Assembly: GCA_036245525.1 (NCBI GenBank)
Contig: BTPG01000006.1
Location: forward strand, 74,878,727 to 74,942,726
Direction: 5' to 3'
DNA: 64,000 nucleotides
DNA from: Semisulcospira habei
Taxonomy: Eukaryota > Mollusca > Gastropoda > Semisulcospiridae
Part shown: positions 1-10,373 of the stretch, piece after piece
Position numbering within the stretch: the first letter of the stretch is position 1
How the letters are laid out: every line of letters starts with the position of its first letter
Notes under the pieces: model-generated
Database searches by the model: none
The model's input: the letters and a program-made list of their open reading frames with translations, nothing else
What the model was told of the DNA's origin: nothing
Made by a program: the position numbers and the translations under genes

Positions 1-131
1 GTGTCAGGCAGGGGTGTCTGCTGTCTCCGTTCCTCTTCCTACTGGCCATTGACTGGGTCATGAAGATGACCACAGAGCACAGATGAAGTGGAATACAGTG
101 GACACTGTGGACACAGCTTGACGACCTCAAT

Positions 132-917
132 TTTGCAGACGACTTGGCATTACTGTCCCACACTCATCAACAAATGCAGGACAAGACCACGAGGCTTGCT
201 GACATCTCGTCCCAAGTGGGCCTCACCATTCACAAACAGAAAACAAAGACAATGAGGCTGAACGCAACCAGGGAAGAACCAGTCTTGCTTGCTGGCACCC
301 CGTTGGAGGAGGTGGAGTCCTTCACCTATCTCGGGAGCATCATAGACAAAAAAGGCGGCACTGATGCAGATGTCAGAGCACGAATCGGTAAAGCCAGAGC
401 AGCCTTTCTCCAGTTGAAAAAAGTGTGGAGTTCCAGAGAGCTGTCACAACACACCAAAGTCCGGATTTTCAACTCCAATGTAAAAGCAGTTCTCCTATAT
501 AGAGCAGAGACATGGAGATTGACAAAAACCACAGTCAACAGAGTACAGACCTTCATGAACAGTTGCCTTAGAAGAATTTTGAAAATCCACTGGCCAGAGA
601 AGATCAGCAACGTCAGACTCTGGGAGAGAACAGAGCAGATAACAGCAGAGAATGAAATTGGGCGAAGAAGATGGGGATGGATCGGTCACAGTCTGAGAAA
701 GCCAGCTTCCAGTATCACTAGGCAGGCATTGTCATGGAACCCCCAGGGAAAGAGGAAAAGAGGTAGGCCGAGAAACTCCTGGCGTCGAGACCTCCAAGCA
801 GACATCAAGAGACTGGGAACCACCTGGAGTAGAATCGAAGGAGAAGCACAGGACAGGAGTTGCTGGAGGTCTCTCGTTGATGGCCTATACCCGGATAGGG
901 GTGACAGGCGTAAGTAA
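132..917 (+). pseudogene. Reverse transcriptase C-terminal segment of LINE-1a
   Basis: This is the open part of the LINE reverse transcriptase, about 262 codons from FADDLALL (active-site aspartates at 138-143) to the stop at 915-917. It includes the thumb region and the basic C-terminal tail with GRPRNSWRRDL. The enzyme would copy its own RNA at a nicked chromosomal target. It is called a pseudogene because the upstream frame contains a stop at about position 84 and the 5' part lies outside the window. Confidence 0.75.
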
Positions 918-932
918 GTAAGTAAGTAAGTA
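913..932 (+). repeat. AAGT microsatellite, LINE 3' tail
   Basis: About five AAGT units directly follow the LINE-1a stop codon. The same tetranucleotide (as ACTT) borders the opposite-strand copy at 8574-8586, so it belongs to the element. Confidence 0.8.
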
Positions 933-3302
933 TAGATTTATTGCAGAATAAATGAAAAGAAAATAATATATCTATAAAGTTTGCTGAACTGCTTGAACAT
1001 AACAATTTACACCCAAAATTTGGACACATACTGTAAACTTCATAAAGGATTTCTTTCATCTATCACCCATGCATCCTCTTCAAAACCTTGACATAAATTA
1101 CTACACCAGTTGTTTATAAGCAAAAACAACAGATTAGTAGAGATAAATAAGTGCCTAAACTGTTTGAACATAACTCAACATTTACACCATTCTGAGTATA
1201 AATCTTCAAAACTAGATCATTTGATTTTCCATGTAAGAACCACAAACCTTTCAATATAAAAACAAAGTAACACATACGTTTTAATAATTGACCATTTTTC
1301 AAAATGTGTTATAGTAGTATGATTTCTGCTGACAAAATTGACAACACCTGTTATGTTCAAGCAGGCTCTTATATTATGGTGAATTATGCAAAAGCAACTC
1401 ACTCTAGAAAATCACCAACTCAATGGTAATTTAGGCCAACACTGCAAACATCTTATGACAGTAACAGTGTTTTTTCATAGTGCAGCATGCCTTTGAAAAT
1501 ATGAGTGCCATGGAGCTGTGATAATGTCCCAAATTCTTCTGTGGTCACCCAAAAATCATGTATCACTGGAAACCTTATCCATTTCCCTACAACATGATGT
1601 ATGCCTTAGTTTGATCTGACCTCTTCTGATAATTTTGTAGCAGGTTTTGTGAGGGAGGGTGTAGATTTTACCACTAGACACCCAGTCGTACTCTTGACCA
1701 TATAGCTAGTTTGGAGAAAGACATTGGATGAGTTCGTTAGCCAGCTTTGTATCTTTTCAACTTCTTCAGTAAAAGTTAATTCTTTTCCGAAAAAATAAAA
1801 CAGTATAAAACCTTGACTTCTGAAGAAAGTCAGACAGTGGCGGTGACGTAAAAGAATCAACTCCGTCACCACGCAGACATTGACGCAATACTCTAAATAT
1901 GACGTAATTCTCTCTCTCACATGCGCTCTCTCTCTCTCTCACATACACATGCGCGCATCTCCAATCTATGCCTCTTGGAGATGTTTGGAGCGCACGCACA
2001 CAGACACACACACACATTGACATGCTTTAAGAAGAGTATGCAGGTGTACTTAGTGACTATCATGTAGCTAGATAGTCAACTTGATTTCATACAAATTATA
2101 TAGCAAGACTGAAATCGTACTGTGGAATTCTAGTTTTGTCCCCGTTTTCTCAAGTCTTAAAGTGAAAATTAAACTCACATCATGCTAAATATAAAATTAC
2201 ATAAAAACCAAAAATACGTCATGATAAATGATGTTTGACAAACCAATGACGTGTATGCACTGCGCCCCTTTTAGAATTCACTGTGGCGCATTGGCAGATC
2301 TGCTAGGCTTTTTCAAAAGGAGATATTTCAACATCAGAATTAGGTCAAAGACAAAAGGTAGAGACCCTTGACAGCGAGGGCAGCTCGCATAGAAGGGACT
2401 TTGTGGGTTATGGTTCATCACATCTTGTTTTTAATATTCTGATGTGTGTAATTCTAAGGTTGACCTGTATGATAATAAAATAAATAAGAATTGCAATAAC
2501 AACACAAGTCTTCATTCATCAAATAAGTCACTAACCATGCCATGGGCAGCATGATCACCAAGCAGATATCCAGGCAGGAATGACTGACTGCTGTGACCAT
2601 GACCATAAGGAGGCGATGTGGTCATTTGCTCTGAAAATATAGAAGTCAAAGTGAGTTTTATATAAGGACAATAGGCCGTGAGATCTCTTCTGTCTTTTCA
2701 ATGTTCTAAACGTTTTGCAAAACGTGAAAATTTAGTCAATGTGAAAAGTTTGAATCTTTGAAACAGAATTGTGAAGAAGGCTTTTAAATGAATTTATCTT
2801 CAGTTCTGATAATTTTTGACACGCTCCTAAAGTGAATTCGTAATTAGTAAAAATTATTTGTAAATTTCTTCTGATGCGATAAACAGTTTGCACTGATTAT
2901 TTGTTGTTGTTTTTTATCTACAGGTGGGAACTTAAACTTATCTTTTCTGAATTATCTCATTAATAGCGTTTTGGTCATATGTGGTCCATTAAAGACCTTG
3001 CAGTATCCCCAAAGTTGGCAAACTCGTACACAGTATACTTTAACTTGTTCAGTGCCAGCAGTTCTGACTATTTCTGCATTCTTTGTCAACACCAATGGAG
3101 TATCTTTACCGGCAGAAGTGTCAGCAGATCCTGGTGAGCCCCCTCTTGCAGTTGGGTGGTGTTCTGATTTTCTCGGCAGTGAACGGGTTCAAGATTGCAG
3201 ACACAGCTGTTCAAACGTGCACCATAATCCAACTCCTTTACACTACTAACCTACAGTCACTTACCGATTTACAGTTACACTTACACTCAGACTACAGAGC
3301 AG
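933..3302. other. Non-coding intergenic stretch
   Basis: The stretch is AT-rich and only short open frames are present. A CT/CA-rich simple-sequence patch lies at about 1910-2015. I recognise no gene, RNA or complete element here. Confidence 0.5.
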
Positions 3303-3311
3303 TTGTAAAAA
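3303..3311. repeat. Left 9-bp target-site duplication of fold-back element
   Basis: TTGTAAAAA is repeated exactly at 3925-3933, immediately outside the opposite arm. Confidence 0.8.
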
Positions 3312-3924
3312 GGGTCCTACTAAAACCCGGAATAACCCGGAATAACCTGTCCTAAGCTAAAATAACCATATCTATAACTATTATTGCGTACCTAAACACA
3401 AAATAATCATGTGTTAGAAGTTTGGTTTACATTAAAGTTGATTTAGTTGTACTAGTAAGCCGTTTTCCACAACCGTTGACACGTCGATTACTTCCCTTGC
3501 TACACGATCGCTCTGTCCGAAACCAGTCGAAATAACCTCTCCTAAGCCCAAATTACCACATAAACACATATTATTGAGTACTTAAAGTAGTAATATTCAT
3601 ATATTTGAGGTTGTAGGTGCCGTAAAAGTTGTTTATTTAGCGTTAGAAAGCTTCGAAGGATTTGTTCTTTGAGCCTCTTGTTCTATGCCTATCTTCGCTG
3701 CGTCGTCGACTGGTTTCGGACAGAGCGATCGTGTAGCAAGGGAAGTAATCGACGTGTCAACGGTTGTGGAAAACGGCTTACTAGTACAACTAAATCAACT
3801 TTAATGTAAACCAAACTTCTAACACATGATTATTTTGTGTTTAGGTACGCAATAATAGTTATAGATATGGTTATTTTAGCTTAGGACAGGTTATTCCGGG
3901 TTATTCCGGGTTTTAGTAGGACCC
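3312..3924. mobile_element. Fold-back element with perfect 219-bp inverted arms (MULE-like)
   Basis: Positions 3312-3530 and 3706-3924 are exact reverse complements (219 bp each) around a 175-bp loop. The ends are GGGTCC...GGACCC, flanked by the 9-bp direct repeat TTGTAAAAA. Long terminal inverted repeats with a 9-bp duplication are the Mutator-like (MULE) pattern, so this is most likely a non-autonomous MULE. It encodes nothing. The loop holds a diverged echo of the arm (CTCCTAAGCCC against GTCCTAAGCTA), which hints at an older internal duplication. Perfect arm identity implies recent insertion or arm gene conversion. Confidence 0.85.
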
Positions 3925-3933
3925 TTGTAAAAA
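3925..3933. repeat. Right 9-bp target-site duplication of fold-back element
   Basis: This is an exact copy of the left duplication TTGTAAAAA at 3303-3311. Confidence 0.8.
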
Positions 3934-5400
3934 TATTCTTTTTTGACTGGTATGGGTGTACTGTCTGTGGTAACACTTGTTTAATAATGTTAGAAAGTTT
4001 TTAGAACGGGTCTTGAACTTAATCAAATCATACCGTGTGGCTCTGGAGACAGCGAAAACATGGCTTTTTGACTAGTTCTGTTTCACAACAGTTGAGGAGG
4101 AGTCAGCACGCCGGATTCGAAATTTACCGGAAGTGTTAATGACGAAAATCTGACTTTAAAAATGCGATTTGAGAACAGGAAAAACGTTGCTTCTTATAAG
4201 ATAAGATACATTTAACCCGTAACCATGTTTTCAATACAAACAGCAGTGAACAAAAAAGATTTCATACAATCTAATCATTTTAATATGTATTATACTACTT
4301 TATTTTAAGACCTTCGTTATTACTTTGTGGAAGAGGAGCTTTGTCTTAAACGTGCCGCTTGAGAAGAGTCCCGTCTTTTTACCCAAACAAAATGTACTTG
4401 ATACTGTGGCGATGATGATGATGATTTGTCCAATCAAAACATCCATGTATCTACATGCTCTTTGCGCTTCTGTAGAGCAAAAACGAGAAAGAGAGGGGGG
4501 GGGGGGGGCGCACTGCTTGACATTTGTCAATTAATATATCCAGTGAAGAGAAGAGTTTTCAGCTGGCTACTAAAGACTGAATGCTGGCTGCATTTTGGAG
4601 GGCGGCTGGGATATTGTTCGCACAGATGGGGAGTGCGGGCAGCATTCTTGAAGGCTGTTGCCCCAGACCTCCTTTTGTTGACACCTTCTCCAAAGCCAGG
4701 AATGACGAATCTAGTCTAGGAGGATGAGCGAAGGGATTTTGTGGGTTTGTAGGTGGGAACAATATCCTGACTGATGCGGAGGCCCGAGCAGTGCGGCCTT
4801 GGATGTCAGTTTTACATAAGCGACGGAATCTTGTAATCTATGCGTTTCTTATTGGTAACCTGTGCCGGGAGTGATGTTTATGATGGTGCGTGTGTGTGTG
4901 CGTTTATGTGTTCGGCAGTCTGTCAGTGTTTGTGTATGCGTGCCTGTGTGCGTGCACATCATGTGTTTGTGTTGTTGTGCTCTATTATTGTATTGTATTG
5001 TATTGTATTGTATTGTATTTATTGTATTTTAAGATGTCTCCGAGGCACACATATTCATCTATTTCAAGATTCTCAAGGTGCTGCAAGAGGGAAGCTGGAG
5101 CTATGAAAGCCTGCTGCCACTCAGTATGTGCAAACCTCTACCCTGCTATTAAGTTAAGTTGACCGAGTCAGTGGACTCACAAGGCACACCGCAGGCACTG
5201 ATACACCTAAACACAGACGGACACACCATCACACATGCCAAGAAACATGCACATGCGCTGTACAGTAGCTATGGTTTAATTTTGGTTAATTTATGTATTA
5301 TTTAGATGCATTTGGAGAGCGTTTGGGTATTATTTGCGTTTCTTGGGGTGAAAAGACGGATTGGTTCAGCTTGAGAACTGCGCTGAGTGGAGACGTACAA
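3934..5400. other. Non-coding intergenic stretch
   Basis: No coding feature is recognised. It contains a poly-G run (about 4496-4507), a TG-rich patch (4880-4980) and a TATTG microsatellite (about 4987-5023). Confidence 0.5.
4987..5023. repeat. TATTG pentanucleotide microsatellite
   Basis: About seven consecutive TATTG units are visible. Confidence 0.8.
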
Positions 5401-5461
5401 GAGAGCGGCTTCAGTTCGGAAGAACGGCACTTTTGTCCCCGATCACTACTGTGCAAGGGGG

Positions 5462-5470
5462 ACATAAATA
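5462..5470 (+). promoter_or_regulatory. Possible TATA-like box of the UPF0739 gene
   Basis: An ATAAATA-type motif (CATAAATAG) lies about 55 bp upstream of the candidate exon 1 donor. It is a weak single-motif call; position relative to the gene is the only support. Confidence 0.25.
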
Positions 5471-5489
5471 GGAAATTGTTGCTATCGGA

Positions 5490-5524
5490 AGGACGGCCAC
5501 GAACGTTGTTTTCGGACTGTATCA
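5490..5524 (+). other. Candidate non-coding first exon of the UPF0739 gene (donor end)
   Basis: A strong splice donor (GTAAGTG) starts at 5525. A strong acceptor with a pyrimidine-rich tract ends at 5933 (CACTTTCAG). Together they would join an untranslated leader to the exon that carries the start codon at 5979. The upstream limit is unknown, so 5490 is nominal. Confidence 0.4.
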
Positions 5525-5978
5525 GTAAGTGTGCACTAAACTGAAAAGATAATATGCCTTACTATTTGTGAGCATTATATGTCACTTTGGCCTAGTTTGG
5601 GTCGACTCCGAAGTTGGGACCCAAAAACCGAACGAAACGAAACCGGAAGCAATTCAGATACGTGCGATTTTAGATAGAAACGAATGCGGTTGAAGGCTGC
5701 ACATGTGTGTTGCAAGAAAACATGCACTTGTGCATGCGTGTCATCAAGATTTATTTTATTGGGGTGTGGGGGAGGGGAGGTTAACTCATGCGCATTTACT
5801 GATTTAGAAATTAGAACACACGCTGGTTATCTGGCTAGGCATGCGTAACGGATCGAGGGGGATAACAAATTATGTAAGACGCAATACTGAAAGTTGACGT
5901 TATTGCCTGACTTACTGTCATTTTCACTTTCAGCGTCTGCAGACCATACTGAATTGTGAGGAACAGCAGCACCCGGCC

Positions 5979-6863
5979 ATGGAAGCGATCGAGGAAAATC
6001 AGTGGAAAAGTCTGACAGGCAGGTTTATCGGTAAACCCCGGTTGGGAAAATGGCACAAACTGATGATGGATATCAAGTGCGTGGATTGTGGTCTGAAACC
6101 AGCATTGTTGTTGGACTTTGCTGTACCACAGATCTCATCTCTTTGTGACTTTGTCGAAGCTCTTCAAGGATCAAACTTGATCAGAAGTCAGAATATAAAG
6201 ATAATTAACATTGGCATGGATGTGCTGTTAGTCAACTATAAAGAGTCATTTACAACAGACATGGGTAATGATATGTTTCATAGGCACTGCTTTGTTGACA
6301 TTACTTCCAATCTGGACGAACCCAGAATTATTTCAAGTAATAGCTGCTGCTTAGAGCCTACTGAAGCTTGCTTCAGCATGCTTTTGAAAGAACTGCAGTC
6401 AGATAGAAAAAGCATCAGCTTGTCTTTAGATAGCGTGACTGACCAGTCCCCAAATCCTTCTACATTATTCGGTATATTTCTTGATTATCCTGTAGTGTAC
6501 TGGTACAAAATATCAGACGTGTCACAGGAAAACTGTCTGTCCATGGTTTCACTGAAAGCGTACATAGTTGAGGGTTCTCTTAACCCCCATGAGCATTCAG
6601 CCACTGGTACTGTAAACAGTACCAGTGACTGCATGCACGAGGGGGTTAAAAGAGAGAGAATGTGTAAGGATGGTGATAGAAATAACTGTTCCCAGACGCA
6701 TGTCATCTATTCTTTTTCTGTTCCGGAAGTAATAGACCCTCAAATTTTTGACAAAGTACAGTCCTGGTTTGATGCCAAGAGATGCCAGAATGGAAGGCAG
6801 CATTTGTTTACAGACTTGAGACTTGAATGCAAGACAGTTCAGCTGCCCAGTGTGTGTTTATGA
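5979..6863 (+). CDS. C1orf74: UPF0739 / C1orf74-like protein (DUF4504), 294 aa
   Basis: This is a single-exon coding region for a homologue of human C1orf74, a conserved animal protein of unknown biochemical function. Support comes from the family landmarks VDCGLKPALLLDF (residues 36-48), the FGIFLDYPVVYWY segment (about 164-176), the SFSVPE block near 246 and the C-terminal VQLPSV. The start at 5979 has a good Kozak context (GGCCATGG) and lies 46 bp after a strong splice acceptor, in a leader exon starting at 5934. At 294 aa it is longer than the roughly 270 aa I recall for vertebrate homologues. The excess is largely explained by residues about 202-223, which are encoded by a palindromic TTAA-bounded repeat (6580-6649) that keeps the frame open. 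No signal peptide or membrane segment is evident. Identity is confident; function is not known. Confidence 0.85.
   Translation: MEAIEENQWKSLTGRFIGKPRLGKWHKLMMDIKCVDCGLKPALLLDFAVPQISSLCDFVEALQGSNLIRSQNIKIINIGMDVLLVNYKESFTTDMGNDMFHRHCFVDITSNLDEPRIISSNSCCLEPTEACFSMLLKELQSDRKSISLSLDSVTDQSPNPSTLFGIFLDYPVVYWYKISDVSQENCLSMVSLKAYIVEGSLNPHEHSATGTVNSTSDCMHEGVKRERMCKDGDRNNCSQTHVIYSFSVPEVIDPQIFDKVQSWFDAKRCQNGRQHLFTDLRLECKTVQLPSVCL
6580..6649. mobile_element. Exonised MITE-6 hairpin inside the UPF0739 coding region
   Basis: A 70-bp palindrome bounded by TTAA on both sides (TTAACCCCC...GGGGGTTAA) contains inverted arms around GGTACTGTAAACAGTACC. The same family occurs at 16272, 17351, 35992 and 49296, with the full copies also 69-70 bp. 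If one TTAA is the target duplication, the insertion added 66 bp, exactly 22 codons, and it contains no stop in this frame. Confidence 0.9.
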
Positions 6864-7115
6864 AGAGACCTGTTCCACCAGACATTTTGAAAGTGGAACG
6901 CAAATGTTAGAACCGTTTCAAAAATGTTGCTGGTTTACTTGTGCCAGTCACTTAGTGTCAGTACTTTCCTTGTAAGCACTTGGATGTTGGCCATGCATGA
7001 CCATGTGTGGCCCAGCTGGAGCTGATGTCAACCCAAAGACCTTTTGCACACTGTCAACACTTGAGTTAGCCGCTTCTGCTGAGAAAAATTGAACAGCATA
7101 CAAATGGTCTGACAC
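6864..7115. other. Probable 3' flank or UTR of the UPF0739 gene
   Basis: This is non-coding sequence following the stop codon. No canonical AATAAA is seen before the next repeat-derived region, so the polyadenylation site is unresolved. Confidence 0.4.
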
Positions 7116-7862
7116 ATGGGACTTGCATTTTAATGGAGAGAAATGCAAGGTCTTGCATGCTGGAAGGAACAATCCTGAACATGATTACTTGATAAAAGTT
7201 AACAGCGACATTAAAAAGGTGGTATCTTGTGAGGAGGAAAGAGACTTAAGTGTTGTTTTCGACAAAGTTATATCTTTTGACCGGTCACCCCCATACTCGG
7301 AACTGTATCAATAAGGCCAACAAAATGGTTGGAGTAGTTAAGAGAGTTTTTAATTACTTGGACAAGGACATTTTTAGTAAACTGTATAAATCACTAGTCC
7401 GACCACATTTAGAATATGCAAACACTGTATGGTACCCAGGTTTAAAGAGACAATCAGTTGCACTCGAAAGGGTACAGAGACGAGCAACAAAGCTGGTCAA
7501 AGAATGTAGAAATATGACTTATTTAGACAGACTCAGATACTTTGGATTACACTCTTTACGTGGACGTAGAATACATGGAGACTTAATCCAAGTTTTTAAA
7601 ATTTATAATGGCATCAATGACCTAAATTGGAACAACTTTTTTGCAGCACCATTTTGTGACAGAACACGAAACTCTGAAGGGGAAATATTTGTACAGCACT
7701 GCAACACTAACCTGCGGAAGTTTTGTTTTACTAACAGAGTTGCCATTGTTTGGAATGACTTACCAATTTCATTAAAAAAAAGCACCTAATATAAATTCTT
7801 TTAAAAACCAGCTGGACGAATTACCAAAATTTAAAGAGATTTTCTATTCCTATGATGAATGA
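7116..7862 (+). pseudogene. LINE-2: CR1/Jockey-type reverse transcriptase 3' fragment
   Basis: The conceptual protein is the C-terminal part of a non-LTR reverse transcriptase. It starts with FNGEKCKVLHAGRNN and continues, after a frameshift near 7290, with YKSLVRPHLEYANTVW, RVQRRATKLV, LGLHSL-like FGLHSLRGRR and FTNRVAIVWNDLP. A short further segment follows a stop at about 7787 (a frameshifted FKNQLDELPKF). The catalytic domain is missing, so it is a 5'-truncated dead copy. It lies just downstream of the UPF0739 gene on the same strand. Confidence 0.8.
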
Positions 7863-7969
7863 TTTATATGAAAATTGCATGCATAGCAGACCCATAAAGT
7901 AACTAAAGAAAGAAAGGACATTTGCAAAGGCCTCACAGACTATTTTGTCCTCACAATACTACTACTACT

Positions 7970-8028
7970 AAGAGGTATAGATGCTCGTGAGACCCCACTT
8001 TGGCTCAGCAGGATCTATGCCTCTTGCT
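7970..8028. repeat. MITE-1 hairpin, diverged copy
   Basis: AAGAGGTATAGAT...ATCTATGCCTCTTGCTG inverted arms match the MITE-1 family described at 21291. Confidence 0.6.
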
Positions 8029-8131
8029 GAGACCACTTTGCATCCTTGTTACTTTGACAGCTGGAGATCTTTTACGTTAAATTTACAGTGATTTTTAAAA
8101 CACAATCTTTAAAGTATAATGCAAGACATGT

Positions 8132-8425
8132 TTGGTTTGCAGTACCACACAGAAAGAGCGATCCAAATTAAACAGAGTAGTAAAAACTGCATCGAAAATC
8201 ATAGGTATCGATTTGCCCTCGCTAGAGTCCCTCTTACACGAAAGAATGCTAAAAAAGGCTAGATCCATCCTCCGAGATGATTCCCACCCAGCCCATGAGT
8301 TGTTTGAGATGTTGCCATCAGGGTGCCGTTGTAGAGCGATCGGAACACGCACGAGTCGTTTTAAAAACAGTTTTTACCCAACTGCTGTCCAGACTTTTAA
8401 TGATGCAAACAAACGCCAAACCTGA
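8132..8425 (+). pseudogene. LINE-3: reverse transcriptase C-terminal fragment
   Basis: The conceptual peptide contains VVKTASKIIGIDLPSLESL, ARSILRDDSHPAHELFEMLP and SRFKNSFYPTAV, the conserved C-terminal tail of a LINE polyprotein. There is no catalytic domain. It is an isolated 5'-truncated fragment. Confidence 0.75.
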
Positions 8426-8599
8426 CCCATCCGTCCCACTGTTTAATGTAATGTATATATTACAGTATTGCCCAGCTATCAGCATAATACTTCATCTACA
8501 CGGCTGTGCAGAACACACTTTTAGTTACGGAACGATCCGGTGAAACTGACTCGAGTGCAAGATAAGCCATCTTTCTTACTTACTTACGCCTGTCACCCC

Positions 8600-10373
8600 T
8601 CCCCAGGTATAGGCCGTCAACGCGAGACCTCTAGCGTCTCCTGTCCTGTGTTTCTCCTTCAATTTTACTCCAGGTGGTTCCCAGTCTCTTGTTGTCTGCT
8701 TGGAGGTCTCGACGCCAGGTGTTTCTCGGCCTGCCTCTTTTCCTCTTTCCCTGGGGGTTCCATGACAATGCCTGCCTAGTGGTACTGGAAGCTGGCTTTC
8801 TCAGACTGTGACCAATCTATCCCCATCTTCTTCGCCCAATTTTATTCTCTGCTGTTATCTGCTCTGTTTTCTCCCAGAGTCTGACGTTGCTGATCTTCTC
8901 TGGCCAGTGGATTTTCAAAATTCTTCTAAGGCAACTGTTTATGAAGATCTGTACTCTGTTGACTGTGTTTTTTGTCAATCTCCAAGTCTCTGCTCCATAT
9001 AGGAGAACTGCTTTTACGTTTGAATTGAAAATCCGGACTTTGGTGTGTTGTGACAGCTCTCTGGAACTCCACACTTTTTTCAACTGGAGAAAGGCTACTC
9101 TGGCTTTACCCATTCGTGCTCTGACATCTGCATCAGTGCCGCCTTTTTTGTCTATGATGCTCCCGAGATAGGTGAAGGACTCCACCTCCTCCAACGGGGT
9201 GCCAGCAAGCAAGACTGGTTCTTCCCTGGTTGCGTTCAGCCTCATTTGTTTTCTGTTTGTGGATGGTGAGGCCCACTTGGGACGAGATGTCAGCAAGCCT
9301 CGTGGTCTTGTCCTGCATTTGTTGATGAGTGTGGGACAGTAAAGCCAAGTCGTCTGCAAAATCAAGGTCGTCAAGCTGTGTCCACAGTGTCCACTAATCA
9401 ATCCAGACCAAAATGGTGACTGCCAAGCGTGTAATATGCAAAGAAGTACCCAACGGAGAAAGAAACACGCTTAGAAAAGACGGGTACAACACAAGACTGT
9501 GGAAACTCCTACGACACTACGGTGTACCCACAAAGCTCGTCCACCTGATCAAGAGCAGCTACGATGGCATGACATGTCGCGTGATCCACGAAGGGCAGTT
9601 CACCAGGGAGCTCCAGGTCAGAACCGGTGTTCAAAATGTGTTGTACCCGTCTTTTCTAAGCGTGTTTCTTTCTCCGTTGGGTACTTCTTCACAGTGTCCA
9701 CTGTATTCCACTTCGTCTGTGCTCTGTGGTCCTCTTCATGACCCAGTCTATAGCCAGTAGGAAGAGGAACGGAGACAGCAAACACCCCTGCCTGACACCG
9801 GTTCTGACCTGGAGCTCCCTGGTGAACTGCCCTTCGTGGATCACGCGACATGTCATGCCATCGTAGCTGCTCTTGATCAGGTGGACGAGCTTTGTGGGTA
9901 CACCGTAGTGTCGTAGGAGTTTCCACAGTCTCTCGGTCCACGCTGTCAAATGCTTTCTCGTAATCCACAAAGTTGACGTACAGTGGGGAGCTCCACTCCA
10001 GAGACGGTTCCACGATGATGCGGAGAGTGGCGATCTGGTCTGTACATGATCGGTTTTTCCTGAATCCTGCTTGCTGGTCTCTCAGCTGGGGGTCAACGGA
10101 GCTCTTCATTCTCTCCAGGATAATCCTGTTGAAGACCTTTCCTGGTACTGACAGCAAGGTGATTCCTCTGTAGTTGGAACACTAGCTGAGGTCGCCTTTC
10201 TTGGGAAGCTTGATTAGGTACCCCTCCTTCCAGTCAGCCAGCATCACCTCCTCTTCCCAGATCTTTCCAAACAGTGGGTACAGCAGCTCTACTGTTGTCT
10301 CTAGGTCTGCTTTCAGAGACTCCGCTGGGATGCCATCTGGCCCTGCTGCTTTGCCGTTCTTCAAAAATGCCAC
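8600..10373 (-). pseudogene. Reverse transcriptase of LINE-1b, interrupted
   Basis: Motifs right to left are NGKAAGPDGIPAE, WKEGYLIKLPKKGD, QQAGFRKNRSCTDQI, NFVDYEKAFDSVDR, GVRQGCLLSPFLF and, beyond the inserted hairpin, DFADDLALL (about 9317-9350) and FTYLGS. The C-terminal part (8817-9401) remains open. Frameshifts occur near 9950 and 10160-10180. The insertion at 9396-9689 separates the RQGC motif from the FADD motif. Confidence 0.85.
9396..9689. mobile_element. 294-bp hairpin insertion with captured, inverted LINE fragment
   Basis: The insertion is flanked by a perfect 13-bp direct repeat, CACAGTGTCCACT (9383-9395 and 9690-9702). Removing it and one repeat restores the sequence seen in LINE-1a. 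Inside are perfect 53-bp inverted arms (9441-9493 and 9637-9689). Between them, 9494-9630 is a plus-strand copy of LINE-1b reverse transcriptase sequence that is also present on the minus strand at about 9790-9930. The first 45 bp (9396-9440) precede the left arm and are unmatched. The 13-bp duplication suggests LINE-type target-primed integration. Confidence 0.8.

Larger units (their letters stand above)
1..932 (+). mobile_element. LINE-1a: 3' part of an APE-type non-LTR retrotransposon
   Basis: The window opens inside the reverse transcriptase of a non-LTR retrotransposon. The FADD catalytic box is at 132-143, and the frame is then open to 917. It carries the usual downstream segments: FTYLGS near 319-336, a tail with GHSLRKP and GKRKRGRPRNSWRRDL, and then a stop. 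One in-frame stop at about 84-86 lies upstream of the FADD box, so this copy is probably dead. The element ends in an AAGT tandem run (913-932), a simple 3' tail typical of RTE-like LINEs. A second copy of the same family lies on the other strand at 8577-12170. Clade assignment beyond APE-type is not made. Confidence 0.85.

Noticed and set aside
2971..3355. Two overlapping plus-strand open frames of about 90 codons
   Set aside because: No family signature is visible, the second runs into the fold-back element arm, and no splice or promoter context supports them.
8887..9171. Plus-strand open frame of 94 codons
   Set aside because: It is the complement of the LINE-1b reverse transcriptase; a matching shadow appears at 326-610 on the opposite strand of LINE-1a.
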